A stretch of 43,615 nt of DNA from Lentzea albidocapillata subsp. violacea (GCF_900100275.1 NZ_FNET01000036.1:1-43615); one strand, 5' to 3'; shown: positions 23,390 through 31,032, counted from the stretch's first letter. The notes: a model not told the origin generated them from the letters alone. Program-made: numbers and translations.

Positions 23390-23736
23390 GCGGCACCTCG
23401 ATAGTCGTCGACCCGCTGGACAGCAGCGTCGAGCTCGACAACGAGCTGGACGCGTTGCGCCGCCTCGGTTTCCGGCCCATCGCCGTGCCCTGCGTCGGCT
23501 ACGTCCCCAGCGGTGTCGTGAACGCGCTGGCGCTGCACGAGAACGGCGTGGCGAACCTGTTCGTCCTGCTGCCCGGCGGAGACGCCCAGGTGACCCGGGC
23601 CGTGATCGTCGATGACCGCTCCCGCCCGAGCACGCTGCTCAACCAGGCGTTCCTGTTTCGCGCGGACGCGGTCGTCGTCGCGAGCTGGACGCGCGAGGTC
23701 ATCGAGGTCGAGCGCCGTGACATGGCGGGCGGCTGA
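23386..23736 (+). CDS. Small unknown protein, 116 aa
   Basis: ATG 23386 overlaps the preceding stop (ATGA). The sequence suggests an alternating alpha/beta fold (IVVDPLDSSVELDNELDALRRLGFRPIAVPC; GDAQVTRAVIVDDRSRPS; RADAVVVASWTREVIEVER). No catalytic motif was identified. Codon usage is as GC-rich as its neighbours. Its function is unknown and is likely tied to the flanking short genes. Confidence 0.65.
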   Translation: MSGTSIVVDPLDSSVELDNELDALRRLGFRPIAVPCVGYVPSGVVNALALHENGVANLFVLLPGGDAQVTRAVIVDDRSRPSTLLNQAFLFRADAVVVASWTREVIEVERRDMAGG

Positions 23737-23737
23737 C

Positions 23738-23992
23738 ATGACCGAGAAGCCGAACCCGACGCGCACGACCGTCGAGCTGCAGACCGGCGACGAGGTGATC
23801 ACCCCGGACGGCACCCGCCGCGGCGTGGTCCGCAAGACCTACTCGGACGGGCCGGTCAACCGCGAGCCCGGCAAGACCACCGTGCAGCTGTTCTCCGGCT
23901 CCGTGTTCTCCCGTGACGAGGCACCGTTGCCACGGCCGAGAGGCTGGATCGTCGAGGACAACGACACCGAGTGGCAGCTCCTCAAACCCTGA
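23738..23992 (+). CDS. Small unknown protein, 84 aa
   Basis: It begins one base after the previous stop (TGACATG). A compact beta-rich protein is suggested (VELQTGDEVITPDGTRRGVVRKTY; KTTVQLFSGSVFSRDEAPL; GWIVEDNDTEWQLL), possibly a KOW/SH3-like barrel by the GDEVxTPDGTRRGVV pattern. No assignment is made. Last gene of this three-gene operon; a 12-bp hairpin follows at 24081. Confidence 0.6.
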   Translation: MTEKPNPTRTTVELQTGDEVITPDGTRRGVVRKTYSDGPVNREPGKTTVQLFSGSVFSRDEAPLPRPRGWIVEDNDTEWQLLKP

Positions 23993-24080
23993 CTGCCTCC
24001 GTTCGCACGCTCAAAGTCCACGAGGGCGCGGCCCGCACCGATCCCGATCACACCCCTCTCGGTGCGCCCCCTCCCCCCAG

Positions 24081-24118
24081 CGGCCCGGCTCCCCATCGCC
24101 TCCCCCGGAGCCGGGCCG
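24081..24118 (+). terminator. Hairpin between the small-gene operon and the XRE gene
   Basis: A perfect 12-bp stem (24081-24092 with 24107-24118; GGCCCGGCTCC/GGAGCCGGGCC core) closes a 14-nt C-rich loop. It may terminate the upstream operon or sit in the leader of the gene starting at 24149. There is no T-run. Confidence 0.5.
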
Positions 24119-24148
24119 CATCACGTTCACGATCAGGAGACCCATCCG

Positions 24149-24718
24149 ATGCAGATCACCAGCGCCGAGCTCGACGTTCTCAAGCGCGAGATCGGCGCGC
24201 TCCTTCTCGCCGCGCGCAAAGCCCGCAAGTGGACCCGTCGCGAACTCCGCGACGCGATGAACGCCGGTGTCACCGGCGAAGACCAGGGTGACGCCACGAC
24301 TTCCAGCGATGGCCAGGACGACGACGTGACCGTGCCGTGCACGCAGACCTTGGCCACCTGGGAACTGGGCACCCGCAACATGACCATCAACCGGTTCGTC
24401 GAGGTCTGCGCGGTGCTGGGCGTCCCCGCCGACGAGGTGTTGCGCCGCGCACTCGCCCGCATGGCGATTCCGTCCGGCCGCAGCGGCGTCATCGAGGTCG
24501 ACCGTCACAAGCTGGCCCGGTCGACCAGCAGGGCGGTCAAGCCGCTGCAGCGGTGGCTCGGAATCCGCGACGGCCATCGCACCCCGCTCGACACCAGGCC
24601 CAGCCCGGACTTCGTCGAACTCCCTCCGGCTGCGCTGAAACACCTCGCCGCACTCGCCGAGGTCCCCATCCCCGAGCTGATCCGCGCACTGCGTGATCTC
24701 GTTACCGATCGGAGCTGA
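24149..24718 (+). CDS. XRE-like regulator with acidic insertion, 189 aa
   Basis: ATG 24149 follows AGGAGACCCATCCG. The N-terminal HTH resembles XRE (LLLAARKARKWTRRELRDAM, then TQTLATWELGTRNMTINRFVEVCAVLGV), but about 25 acidic residues (GEDQGDATTSSDGQDDD) separate the second and third helices, an unusual enlargement. The C-terminal 80 residues are helical (PAALKHLAALAEVPIPELI). It ends 2 bp before a TPR protein, so the pair may work as a regulator and its sensor. Targets are unknown. Confidence 0.75.
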   Translation: MQITSAELDVLKREIGALLLAARKARKWTRRELRDAMNAGVTGEDQGDATTSSDGQDDDVTVPCTQTLATWELGTRNMTINRFVEVCAVLGVPADEVLRRALARMAIPSGRSGVIEVDRHKLARSTSRAVKPLQRWLGIRDGHRTPLDTRPSPDFVELPPAALKHLAALAEVPIPELIRALRDLVTDRS

Positions 24719-24720
24719 CC

Positions 24721-25959
24721 ATGTCGCAACAGGACCTGACACCACAGGCACGCGCCGCCCTCGTGGGGCTGGTCAGCCCACCCGATGACCCGCCCGGCGA
24801 CTTCGGCCTGGACGACCTCGCCGCGTTGCTCGACGCCGGCGAACCCGACGCCTCGTTGGTGCTGCGCGAGCTCGTACAGCACGGCCTGGTCCAGCTCTGC
24901 GGCATCGGCCGCTTCACCGTCAGCAGCGTCCTGAAGGCCAGGGCGCGCAGCAACCACCTCGTGCTGCAGGCCGTACACGCCGACCTCACGCTCGACCCGC
25001 ACGCACCGCGACTGGCCAAGGTCTACACGGCGCCCGGTGAACCACACTGCGCCGACAGGATCGGCGCGCTGGAGTGGTTCCTCGAGGAGCGCGAGACGCT
25101 CATGGGGCTGCTCACCGAGTTGATCGAGCGGGACTGGCCCGAACTGTGCGCCACCCTCGCCGAGGCGGTGTTCGGCTTGACCGGCCACAGTGGACACCAC
25201 CGCGACCGGCAACGCGCCGCCCACCACGGCATCGTCGCGGTCAACCGCCTGCACCTCGACCCCGCACCAGCAGCAGACAAGGCCGAGCACGACGCCCGCG
25301 AACACCGTCACCACCAGCGCATGGCGACCTTCCTCGCGCGACTCGCGGACGCCCGCACCAACCTGCACGACCACGACGGCGCACTCGACGCCCTCGACCA
25401 GGCCGAGGAGCACGCCCGCCAGGCCGACGACCAGGTGCTGGCCGTGGTCCTGGGCATGCGGGGCCGCGCCCACCAGGCCGCCGGCAACCTCGACGCCGCC
25501 GAAACCGAGCTCCGCGACGCACTCGCCCTGGACCTCGCGCACGGCCACCGGCACAGCATCGTCGAGCACCGCCGGCACCTCGCGGCCGTGCTGACCGGCC
25601 AGGGCCGCCACGACGAGGCGCTCGACGAGCTCGACCAGGCCGCCACCACCCTCAGCGGTCTGCACGACCGCATCGGCCAGGCCAAGCTGCTCACCGCCAC
25701 CGCCGCGGTGTTCGTCAACGCCGCGACCCCGCAGAAGGCGTTCGGGCCACTGGCCACAGCACTGGAACTGGTGATAGACGCTGACGCACCCGCCTGCCGC
25801 GCCGACATCTACCTGCAGCTCGCCCGCGCTTCTCGCGCCGGCGGCGCCTACGCGATCGTCACCGACGAGTACTTCCGCGACGCCGCCACCTTCTACCAGC
25901 TCGGCCACCGCGAGGACCTCGCCGAAGTCGTCGACGCCGAGCGCGTCGGCCAGGACTAG
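24721..25959 (+). CDS. TPR protein with N-terminal winged helix, 412 aa
   Basis: Residues about 20-70 form a small winged-helix-like unit (LDDLAALLDAGEPDASLVLRELVQHGLVQLCGIGRFTVSS). From about 200 onward there are at least three tetratricopeptide-like repeats (HDGALDALDQAEEHARQADD; GNLDAAETELRDALALD; GRHDEALDELDQAATTLSG). The layout recalls the C-terminal part of SARP/AfsR or RRNPP regulators, detached from the HTH. It starts 2 bp after the XRE gene, so the two are probably cotranscribed and may interact. It ends before a strong terminator. Confidence 0.8.
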   Translation: MSQQDLTPQARAALVGLVSPPDDPPGDFGLDDLAALLDAGEPDASLVLRELVQHGLVQLCGIGRFTVSSVLKARARSNHLVLQAVHADLTLDPHAPRLAKVYTAPGEPHCADRIGALEWFLEERETLMGLLTELIERDWPELCATLAEAVFGLTGHSGHHRDRQRAAHHGIVAVNRLHLDPAPAADKAEHDAREHRHHQRMATFLARLADARTNLHDHDGALDALDQAEEHARQADDQVLAVVLGMRGRAHQAAGNLDAAETELRDALALDLAHGHRHSIVEHRRHLAAVLTGQGRHDEALDELDQAATTLSGLHDRIGQAKLLTATAAVFVNAATPQKAFGPLATALELVIDADAPACRADIYLQLARASRAGGAYAIVTDEYFRDAATFYQLGHREDLAEVVDAERVGQD

Positions 25960-25970
25960 CCACACACGTC

Positions 25971-26005
25971 AGAGGGGCCCGGCATCCGAGATGCCGGGCC
26001 CCTCT
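25971..26005. terminator. Bidirectional terminator
   Basis: A perfect 15-bp stem (25971-25985 and 25991-26005, AGAGGGGCCCGGCAT and its complement) closes on CCGAG. It separates the convergent TPR gene and the gene at 26019-26621. Confidence 0.88.
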
Positions 26006-26018
26006 CGCATGCAGTGGG

Positions 26019-26621
26019 TCAGCGAACGAGCTCGGCCGCCAGTTCGCGCGACACCCGCCCGACGCCGCCAGGAACCTCATCCTCACGGTGCTCGGCCAGG
26101 GCGGCGGCGATCGGCGTCGGAGCCGCCACTGCCGCGAGCTGTGAGGCCCGCCGCACGCCCGCCGCGACGGCCGGGGCGGCATCACCACAGGGCAGCGCCA
26201 ACAGCACGTCAGCGACCTCCTGGGACAGCTGCGCGACGTCGCCGGGGTCCTCCGAGTCGTCGCGGTTCACCTCCGCCCAGATCTGCTCGACGGAGGCCGG
26301 TCGAACCGAGTGGTAGTCGGCATGTTCACCGTACGAACCCCACGCGTGCAGCACCTCGACGTCGGTGTGCGCGCCGGTTACATCCAGCAGCAACCCGTCC
26401 GGCCGCCGCACCAGGAAGTGATCCATGTGGCCGTGCTTCTTCGTGTACAGGCCGACAATCGGCCAGCCGGTCCGCTCGTTCAGCGTGAGAGCGAGTGCGT
26501 GGCAGTAGCCGTAGCGGTAGACGTCGGATACCGAGTCGAACCCGTCCGGGCCCAGCACGTTCCCGCCGGCGGACCGACCGGCTTCGGTAAGCCGTGCAAC
26601 GAGATCCTCGTTCTCGGACAT
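26019..26621 (-). CDS. Possible papain-like cysteine hydrolase, 200 aa
   Basis: ATG 26621 has GGAGGATC just upstream, which settles the start. Conserved-looking residues are Cys40 (YGYCHALALTL), His68 (HMDHFLVRR) and Asp80 (LLLDVTGAHT), the order and spacing of a Cys-His-Asp triad in papain-like or transglutaminase-like folds. No signal peptide is present, so it acts in the cytoplasm. The C-terminal 80 residues are Ala-rich helix. Related proteins are scattered in actinobacterial mobile elements. It could be a toxin, de-conjugase or immunity factor; the function is unproven. Confidence 0.6.
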   Translation of the reverse strand: MSENEDLVARLTEAGRSAGGNVLGPDGFDSVSDVYRYGYCHALALTLNERTGWPIVGLYTKKHGHMDHFLVRRPDGLLLDVTGAHTDVEVLHAWGSYGEHADYHSVRPASVEQIWAEVNRDDSEDPGDVAQLSQEVADVLLALPCGDAAPAVAAGVRRASQLAAVAAPTPIAAALAEHREDEVPGGVGRVSRELAAELVR

Positions 26622-26880
26622 GATCCTCCACGTCTTGCCGGGCACATCCCGACCGGTCTGCGGTCAGTCAGCGGATGTCGCGACGCGTTGCGGCACAACG
26701 ATTCCGAAGCAGATCATCCCAGAACGACAGCCGTCGACGCCAGCGCCGACGCAACATTCCACACCGGCCTCGCATAGTCAGACCTGCGGTTATGCACACG
26801 CCCGCAACGACGTCGAGCCGGTCCGAGTGTCCAGTTCAGGTGTCCACAACGGATGGACCACGCACGGACCAGACTGGTGG

Positions 26881-27270
26881 TCAGCCGACCACGAGGTCCC
26901 GCACGGCCACCGCGGGACACAGGTAGGTGCGCTGCCCCGCAGGAAGGTCTCGACCGGTGACCGTCAGCGTGAGGCCCTCCACCAGGCCGACGGCGACAGC
27001 GGGCCGCACCTGGTGGCTGTAGGCGGCCAGCACCACGTCGAGGTCGGCCGTTGGCTCGTCTTCCAGGACCACCACGGCGGCGAGGTCGTCGCGGTCGGAT
27101 CGCGCACCGTTCACCAGCGGCTCCGCGACCCAGCAGCCGACCGGATGGTCCCCGAAGGTCACTTCGGCAGGTTCCCAGTACAGCAGCGTGGTGGCGCCCG
27201 CCGGCATCGGTCCGAGCCGGACATCGTCCGGGCGGGGACCGTCCCACATCCGCCACGTCGTCGAATCCAT
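26881..27270 (-). CDS. Unknown small protein, 129 aa
   Basis: ATG 27270 is preceded by GGGGGTT and fits better than the longer frame extending to 27342, which would cross the terminator stem. The protein is beta-rich with a Trp-containing start (DSTTWRMWDGPRPDDVRLGPMP) and a repeating acidic/hydrophobic pattern (DDLAAVVVLEDEPTADLDVVLAAY). The family is not recognised. It stands alone. The 259 bp between it and the next leftward gene (26622-26880) show no gene or strong repeat. Confidence 0.6.
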   Translation of the reverse strand: MDSTTWRMWDGPRPDDVRLGPMPAGATTLLYWEPAEVTFGDHPVGCWVAEPLVNGARSDRDDLAAVVVLEDEPTADLDVVLAAYSHQVRPAVAVGLVEGLTLTVTGRDLPAGQRTYLCPAVAVRDLVVG

Positions 27271-27287
27271 GACTGAACCCCCAAACG

Positions 27288-27322
27288 GCTGATGCCGCGT
27301 GCGGTGAGCACGCGGCATCAGC
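27288..27322 (-). terminator. Terminator downstream of the partition operon
   Basis: A perfect 15-bp stem (27288-27302 with 27308-27322) closes on GGTGA. It lies after the stop at 27386 of the leftward partition operon and before the start at 27270, so it likely ends that operon's transcript. Confidence 0.8.
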
Positions 27323-27385
27323 ATTCTCTCGTGGGCCCGCACCTAGGCAGACCAGGGCGAACAGGCGTGTCGGCGCCTGGACGCG

Positions 27386-28576
27386 CTAGCTCCCCGTCGC
27401 GGCCGCGCGGGTGTTCACTTCCTCGCGCACCAGGGCGGCGTCGGTCTTGTTGATCCGGAAGAACGACGCGATCTTCGTCGCGCTCGGCGCGACCTCACCG
27501 GGCTTGTTGTCCTGCGACGGCACGAGCAGCTTCTCCTTCAGCGCGAACTCGGTCACCACGACCAGGTCCCGCAGACCCTCGCGCCCGGCCTCGCCGTGCA
27601 GCTTGGTCAAGATCTCCGCGTCGCCGCGCGAGATCCGGTCGTGGATCAGCAGCACCGCCGCGACCAGCACCGGAGCCCAGCCCGTGCGGACCATGTCCAT
27701 CACGTCCCAGGCCTTGATCGACGGCCCGGCCGCCGCCGCCAACGAGGCTCCGAGCAGCGCGCCCTTGACCATCCAGCCCCAGAACGCCGCCGACGTCGAC
27801 CGCACGATGCCGGCGAGTGCCGCGCGGCCCTCGTGGCGCATCAGCGCCATCAGCGCCACCGAGGCCAAGGCCTCCAAGCCCAGCGACAGCCAGTACAGCG
27901 GGTCGGTCTTGTCGCCGCTGGGCACGAAGTTCTTCTGCACCACGACGCCGGTGTAGGCCAGGCCGAGGACCATCAGTCCGATCAGCAGGTTGCTCCACAA
28001 CGTCGCCGACCGGATCTGCGTCGCGATCCGCGCGTCCAAGCTGGTCAGCCGCTTGCGCACCCGCAGCGCCCGCTGGTGCCAGCGCCGGTCACCGGTCGCG
28101 GCGTTGTGGTCCTTGACGTCCGCACGATCGTCGAGCCACCGCCGCAGGCCGGCGGTCCTGGCCCGCCGCTTGCGAATCTTCAGGTCTCGCTCGATCTCCC
28201 ACTTCGCGAACTTGCGGTCGGTCTCGCGGCGCAGCTGCGCGACGGCGCGCTCCTGCTCGACTTCCTCAAGGGTCATCGACTGGATCAGGTCGTCCTTGGA
28301 GGTCAGCTTCACGACCTCTTCCGCGACCTCGACCCGCTCGCTGAGCGCGCGAACGATCGCCCGCGGGTCCTCGACCAGCTCGCCACGACCCGGCCGGTCC
28401 ACAACGTCCAGCGGGGCGGTGTCCTCCAAGCCACGGACGTAATCGCCTGCACCGTTGATCTTGGGACCCGTCACCTGCTCGGGTCCGTTCGCCCTGGTCT
28501 CCAAGGCCGTACCATTCTGCGTGGACACGTTCACTCCGATCTTGTCCGCTTTGGCTCCGGCCGGTGCTTCCATCAC
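27386..28576 (-). CDS. Membrane protein of the partition operon, 396 aa
   Basis: The N-terminal 180 residues are polar and highly basic (KWEIERDLKIRKRRARTAGLRRW). Four or so membrane segments follow in 195-320 (LLIGLMVLGLAYTGVVV; WLSLGLEALASVALMALM; VKGALLGASLAAAAG; WAPVLVAAVLLIHD), then a cytoplasmic tail with an HTH-like end. It resembles the Spd/DUF2637-type membrane proteins linked to plasmid spread, but I cannot confirm the family. It starts 15 bp after parB and probably shares its transcript, an unusual addition to a par operon. The start may be GTG 28576 or ATG 28573. The stop lies in a GCTAGC box. Confidence 0.7.
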   Translation of the reverse strand: MMEAPAGAKADKIGVNVSTQNGTALETRANGPEQVTGPKINGAGDYVRGLEDTAPLDVVDRPGRGELVEDPRAIVRALSERVEVAEEVVKLTSKDDLIQSMTLEEVEQERAVAQLRRETDRKFAKWEIERDLKIRKRRARTAGLRRWLDDRADVKDHNAATGDRRWHQRALRVRKRLTSLDARIATQIRSATLWSNLLIGLMVLGLAYTGVVVQKNFVPSGDKTDPLYWLSLGLEALASVALMALMRHEGRAALAGIVRSTSAAFWGWMVKGALLGASLAAAAGPSIKAWDVMDMVRTGWAPVLVAAVLLIHDRISRGDAEILTKLHGEAGREGLRDLVVVTEFALKEKLLVPSQDNKPGEVAPSATKIASFFRINKTDAALVREEVNTRAAATGS

Positions 28577-28591
28577 CGTCCGGAGCCACTT

Positions 28592-29026
28592 TTAGTTCTG
28601 ATCAGGTTTCGGTTTCGGCAGCAGGCCGCGCCGATCCAGGTACTCATCGACCATCTGATCGAACATTCCCTGCCACGTCGCACCGTGTTGCCGGCGGTAC
28701 TTGTCCAGTGCCTTCCGCCGATCGGTCAAGATCCGCTGGTTGAACTGCGCTCGCCCCGGCGGCTCATGGCTGGGAGGGGGCGGCGGAAGGTCTGTGTCCA
28801 CAGATGTCAGCGTCGACACGGGCGTCTCCTCTTCACGAGTCTCCGCACCGATGCTACCTGCTTCGCTAGCTATATTGCTAGCAGATTCGCTAGCAGTCTG
28901 TTTGCCCTGGTCTGGGGCATCTTCTTCATCATCAGGCGGCGGTGGCGTGTGCGGCAGGAATGCTTCCGCCGCCTTCTCGCGCCGCGCCCACGGGTCCTCG
29001 TCACCAAGGCCGGCGGCGGGGCTCAC
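28592..29026 (-). CDS. ParB-like centromere-binding partner, 144 aa
   Basis: GTG 29026 overlaps the parA stop (GTGA), and it is the usual second gene of a type-I-like partition locus. The N-terminal two thirds are acidic, Pro-rich and disordered. The last 45 residues (NQRILTDRRKALDKYRRQHGATWQGMFDQMVDEYLDRRGLL) form a compact basic helical domain of the kind found in small ParB/ParG-type DNA binders. The family is inferred from context; there is no Noc/ParB nuclease-like domain. The coding sequence itself contains three GCTAGC boxes at 28865-28894. Confidence 0.75.
   Translation of the reverse strand: MSPAAGLGDEDPWARREKAAEAFLPHTPPPPDDEEDAPDQGKQTASESASNIASEAGSIGAETREEETPVSTLTSVDTDLPPPPPSHEPPGRAQFNQRILTDRRKALDKYRRQHGATWQGMFDQMVDEYLDRRGLLPKPKPDQN
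28865..28894 (+). repeat. 12-bp-period GCTAGC iterons inside parB (centromere cluster 2)
   Basis: GCTAGC occurs at 28865, 28877 and 28889, exactly 12 bp apart, within the disordered coding part of parB. The units are TCGCTAGCTATA, TTGCTAGCAGAT and TCGCTAGCAGTC. A codon-driven origin is unlikely because the codons used are atypically AT-rich for this plasmid. A ParB-family binding array is inferred. Confidence 0.75.
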
Positions 29027-29814
29027 ATCAAGATCCTTCCTGCGAGACCGCGAGCGATCTCCTTGTAGTCATCCGACGCTGTGCTGTCCGGGGCGAACAG
29101 CAGAACCGGCTGTTTTTTTGCCTTCGCTTCGCCGACCTTGATCGTTTTCGATACCTCGCCGAGGTACCTCTCCCCGTAGCGGCCTCGAAGCTTGTTCTTC
29201 ACGTCCTTGTGCAGCTGGCTGCCGCCCGAGTACTCGACCGCGATCACGCCACCGAGACGAAGTCCGTCGTTGACCTCGTTGGCGACGATGCGCTCGATCG
29301 TGCGTTCCAGGCGTGCGAGGGCTTCGAGTTCGTCGATGCCGGGCTTCACTGTGGCGATCACGACGTCGGCCGCGATCAGCGACATCGTCGTGCAACGGCC
29401 GAGGTTCGGCGGGCAGTCGATCAGGACGACATGTGGCTGGGGAAGCTTGGCGATGGCCTTCTTCAGCCGCCACTCGCGGCCGGGGTCGTCGCCACTCTCC
29501 TCGATCTCGATGAGCGCCTCGCTCGCCGCCACCAGCCACACGCCGGACTCGGTTTCGACCATCGCGTCCGCGAGAGTGCAACGCACCTCCGGATCGCGGT
29601 GGAGAACCTCGTACACCGTCAGCTCCGGGTCGACCACGCCCAGGCCGCTACTGGCGTTGGTCTGCTGATCCATGTCGATCACAAGGGTGCGCAGGCCATG
29701 AAGTCGCAGCGCGGCGGCCAGGTTGATCGTCGTCGTTGTCTTCCCGGTTCCGCCCTTCTGGTTCCCCACTGCGATCACCAGAGTGCGGTCGATCTCTCGT
29801 ATGGGAGCTAGCAC
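29023..29814 (-). CDS. parA: ParA partition ATPase, 263 aa
   Basis: Plasmid segregation ATPase of the ParA/Soj type. The deviant Walker A NQKGGTGKTTTTINLA has lysines at 20 and 25, Walker A' is VIDMDQQTNASSG, and Walker B is HVVLIDCPPNLG. TVKPGIDELEAL and the C-terminal IARGLAGRIL complete the fold. There is no N-terminal HTH, as in small type-Ib-like ParA. GTG 29814 starts within a GCTAGC box (GTGCTAGC), and a run of three such boxes lies 57 bp upstream, so ParB or ParA-ParB autoregulation at the operator is likely. It is the first gene of a three-gene operon. Confidence 0.95.
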   Translation of the reverse strand: MLAPIREIDRTLVIAVGNQKGGTGKTTTTINLAAALRLHGLRTLVIDMDQQTNASSGLGVVDPELTVYEVLHRDPEVRCTLADAMVETESGVWLVAASEALIEIEESGDDPGREWRLKKAIAKLPQPHVVLIDCPPNLGRCTTMSLIAADVVIATVKPGIDELEALARLERTIERIVANEVNDGLRLGGVIAVEYSGGSQLHKDVKNKLRGRYGERYLGEVSKTIKVGEAKAKKQPVLLFAPDSTASDDYKEIARGLAGRILM

Positions 29815-29870
29815 GCACGGATCGTAGAGGTTTTCCGCGCAACATCCATAGCGACATGCGTAGTGAGCTT

Positions 29871-29900
29871 GCTAGGGAAGTTGCTAGCAACTGTGCTAGC
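29871..29900 (+). repeat. 12-bp-period GCTAG(C) iterons upstream of parA (centromere cluster 1)
   Basis: GCTAGG at 29871 and GCTAGC at 29883 and 29895 are exactly 12 bp apart: TTGCTAGGGAAG, TTGCTAGCAACT, GTGCTAGCTTCC. Another GCTAGC is at 29807, overlapping the parA start. Position upstream of parA and match to the array inside parB argue for a centromere and par operator. Confidence 0.8.
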
Positions 29901-29968
29901 TTCCATTCGCTCGATCAATCGAGCAGCCACACAACCCTGAGACCGGGGGAAACGGTCCAAACGCAGCA

Positions 29969-30014
29969 GGGCCCGAACGGTGCTATCCCGCGAAGAACGT
30001 CACCGATCGGGCCC
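29969..30014 (+). promoter_or_regulatory. Leader hairpin before the small-ORF pair
   Basis: Arms GGGCCCGAACGGTG (29969-29982) and CACCGATCGGGCCC (30001-30014) pair with one mismatch around an 18-nt loop, 23 nt before the ATG at 30038. A smaller GACCG/CGGTC stem (29941-29956) precedes it. It may be a control structure in the mRNA leader. Confidence 0.5.
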
Positions 30015-30037
30015 CTCAACTCCCGAGGGAGCAACGC

Positions 30038-30169
30038 ATGTCTATCACCACGAGCATGGCCAACACCGAGAAGGACCACGACAGCGACACGGCGGTCGGC
30101 TGGACCGAGGTCCGCTGGTGGGTCAGCGGAAACCGTCCCCGCTCACTGACGCACCTGCTGGAGGCCTGA
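30038..30169 (+). CDS. Small protein, 43 aa
   Basis: ATG 30038 follows GAGGGAGC at correct spacing. The 43 residues contain a Trp-rich core (VGWTEVRWWVSGNRP) and end LTHLLEA. Too short for family assignment. Codon usage is GC-rich, and a second small ORF begins 3 bases after the stop, so the pair looks like a real bicistronic unit between a leader hairpin and a T-tailed terminator. Confidence 0.6.
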   Translation: MSITTSMANTEKDHDSDTAVGWTEVRWWVSGNRPRSLTHLLEA

Positions 30170-30171
30170 AC

Positions 30172-30282
30172 ATGCTCGGCGCCGTGCCCATCACGAGCGA
30201 TGACGAGTACCGGGACCTGTGCGAATGTCGCTGCCCGCGCCTCCCCGGTACCCACACCGCAGGGCAGTGCGCGCAGGTCTAG
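30172..30282 (+). CDS. Cys-rich micro-protein, 36 aa
   Basis: The ATG is 3 nt after the stop of the 43-aa ORF. The chain has CECRC and, near the end, a Cys in TAGQC, so a small metal-binding knuckle is possible. The rho-independent terminator begins 32 bp after the stop, supporting a complete transcription unit. Function unknown. Confidence 0.55.
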   Translation: MLGAVPITSDDEYRDLCECRCPRLPGTHTAGQCAQV

Positions 30283-30313
30283 GCGCGACGACGACACAAC
30301 GTTCGAAGCGAGA

Positions 30314-30347
30314 GGGCTGGAAGACAGGACTGTCTTCCAGCCCTTTT
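30314..30347 (+). terminator. Rho-independent terminator with T-tail
   Basis: A perfect 13-bp stem (30314-30326, 30331-30343; GGGCTGGAAGACA and complement) with loop GGAC is followed by TTTT. It terminates the small-ORF pair. Confidence 0.9.
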
Positions 30348-30432
30348 GTGCTGCCTGGGCTTGGGAAACGGACCTGCGCGCAGGGGGTATGCGGTGGAGA
30401 TCGATCGGCACGATGGCGTCACCTCGGCACCA

Positions 30433-30464
30433 GAAAGCATCACAGCAGACCTCGTGATGTTTTC
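30433..30464. promoter_or_regulatory. Hyphenated palindrome, copy 1
   Basis: GAAAGCATCAC and GTGATGTTTTC flank a 10-nt spacer (30444-30453), one mismatch between arms. A near-identical element with the same 10-nt spacing lies at 39562-39599. Both are followed by CAGAG. It is about 130 bp upstream of the RHH-like gene. Likely a two-half-site operator. Confidence 0.65.
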
Positions 30465-30596
30465 CGCCGCAGAGGGAGATCGTGTTTGGCCCGGTCCGAG
30501 CCGATGCCAGCAGCGTTCGGAAGCTGCGAAGAAGGAAAAGTGCGTTACGCGATCTTCGGCGTGTCGCTTGCGTCAAGTGATCGTGCATCTAGCAAG

Positions 30597-30872
30597 ATGA
30601 CGATCATGCCACCGAGGAAGCAACGGCCCGACGACACGGCCGTACTCACCGTCCGTACGTCTCCGGAGCACCGCGACGTGGCGGATCTGATCAGTAACGA
30701 GCTCGTCGTCAGTCGAAGTGACCTGTTCGCGCTGGTCTTTGCCAAGGTGTGCGGTCTGGAGCGCCCAAGGGGCACTCCTGCCGTTCAGATTGACCTTGGC
30801 CAGATTGCCGAACTCGCGGCGAGGGCCGTCGAGGAGCTTGCCGAGCGGAAGGAGATGCCGAAGACCGCGTGA
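30597..30872 (+). CDS. Ribbon-helix-helix-like protein, 91 aa
   Basis: ATG 30597 is followed by MTIMPPRKQRPDDTAVLTVR. A short strand (TAVLTVRTSP) and two helices (EHRDVADLISNELV; SRSDLFALVFAKVCGL) fit an RHH/CopG-type fold, whose members are plasmid copy-number or partition regulators. The C-terminal 30 residues are helix (DLGQIAELAARAVEELAERKE). It lies just upstream of the replication gene, so control of replication is a reasonable inference. No ribosome site is evident; AGCAAG precedes the ATG. Confidence 0.6.
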   Translation: MTIMPPRKQRPDDTAVLTVRTSPEHRDVADLISNELVVSRSDLFALVFAKVCGLERPRGTPAVQIDLGQIAELAARAVEELAERKEMPKTA

Positions 30873-31032
30873 TCATCACCCGTCGACCCCGCATGGGTCG
30901 ACACGGTGCTAACTGAACATCGCGCATGAGGTAGCTGCTCAAGACACACCTCGGCCCCGGGAAGGGCCATCAAGGTGTTGGGAGGGAAAGCCGGCGGTTT
31001 GGGAAGACCGCGGGCCGTACTTCAGAGCAGTA

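Noticed and set aside
28865..29900. CRISPR-like reading of the GCTAGC arrays
   Set aside because: The 12-bp period has no long repeat or spacer, there are no cas genes, and the position flanks parA.
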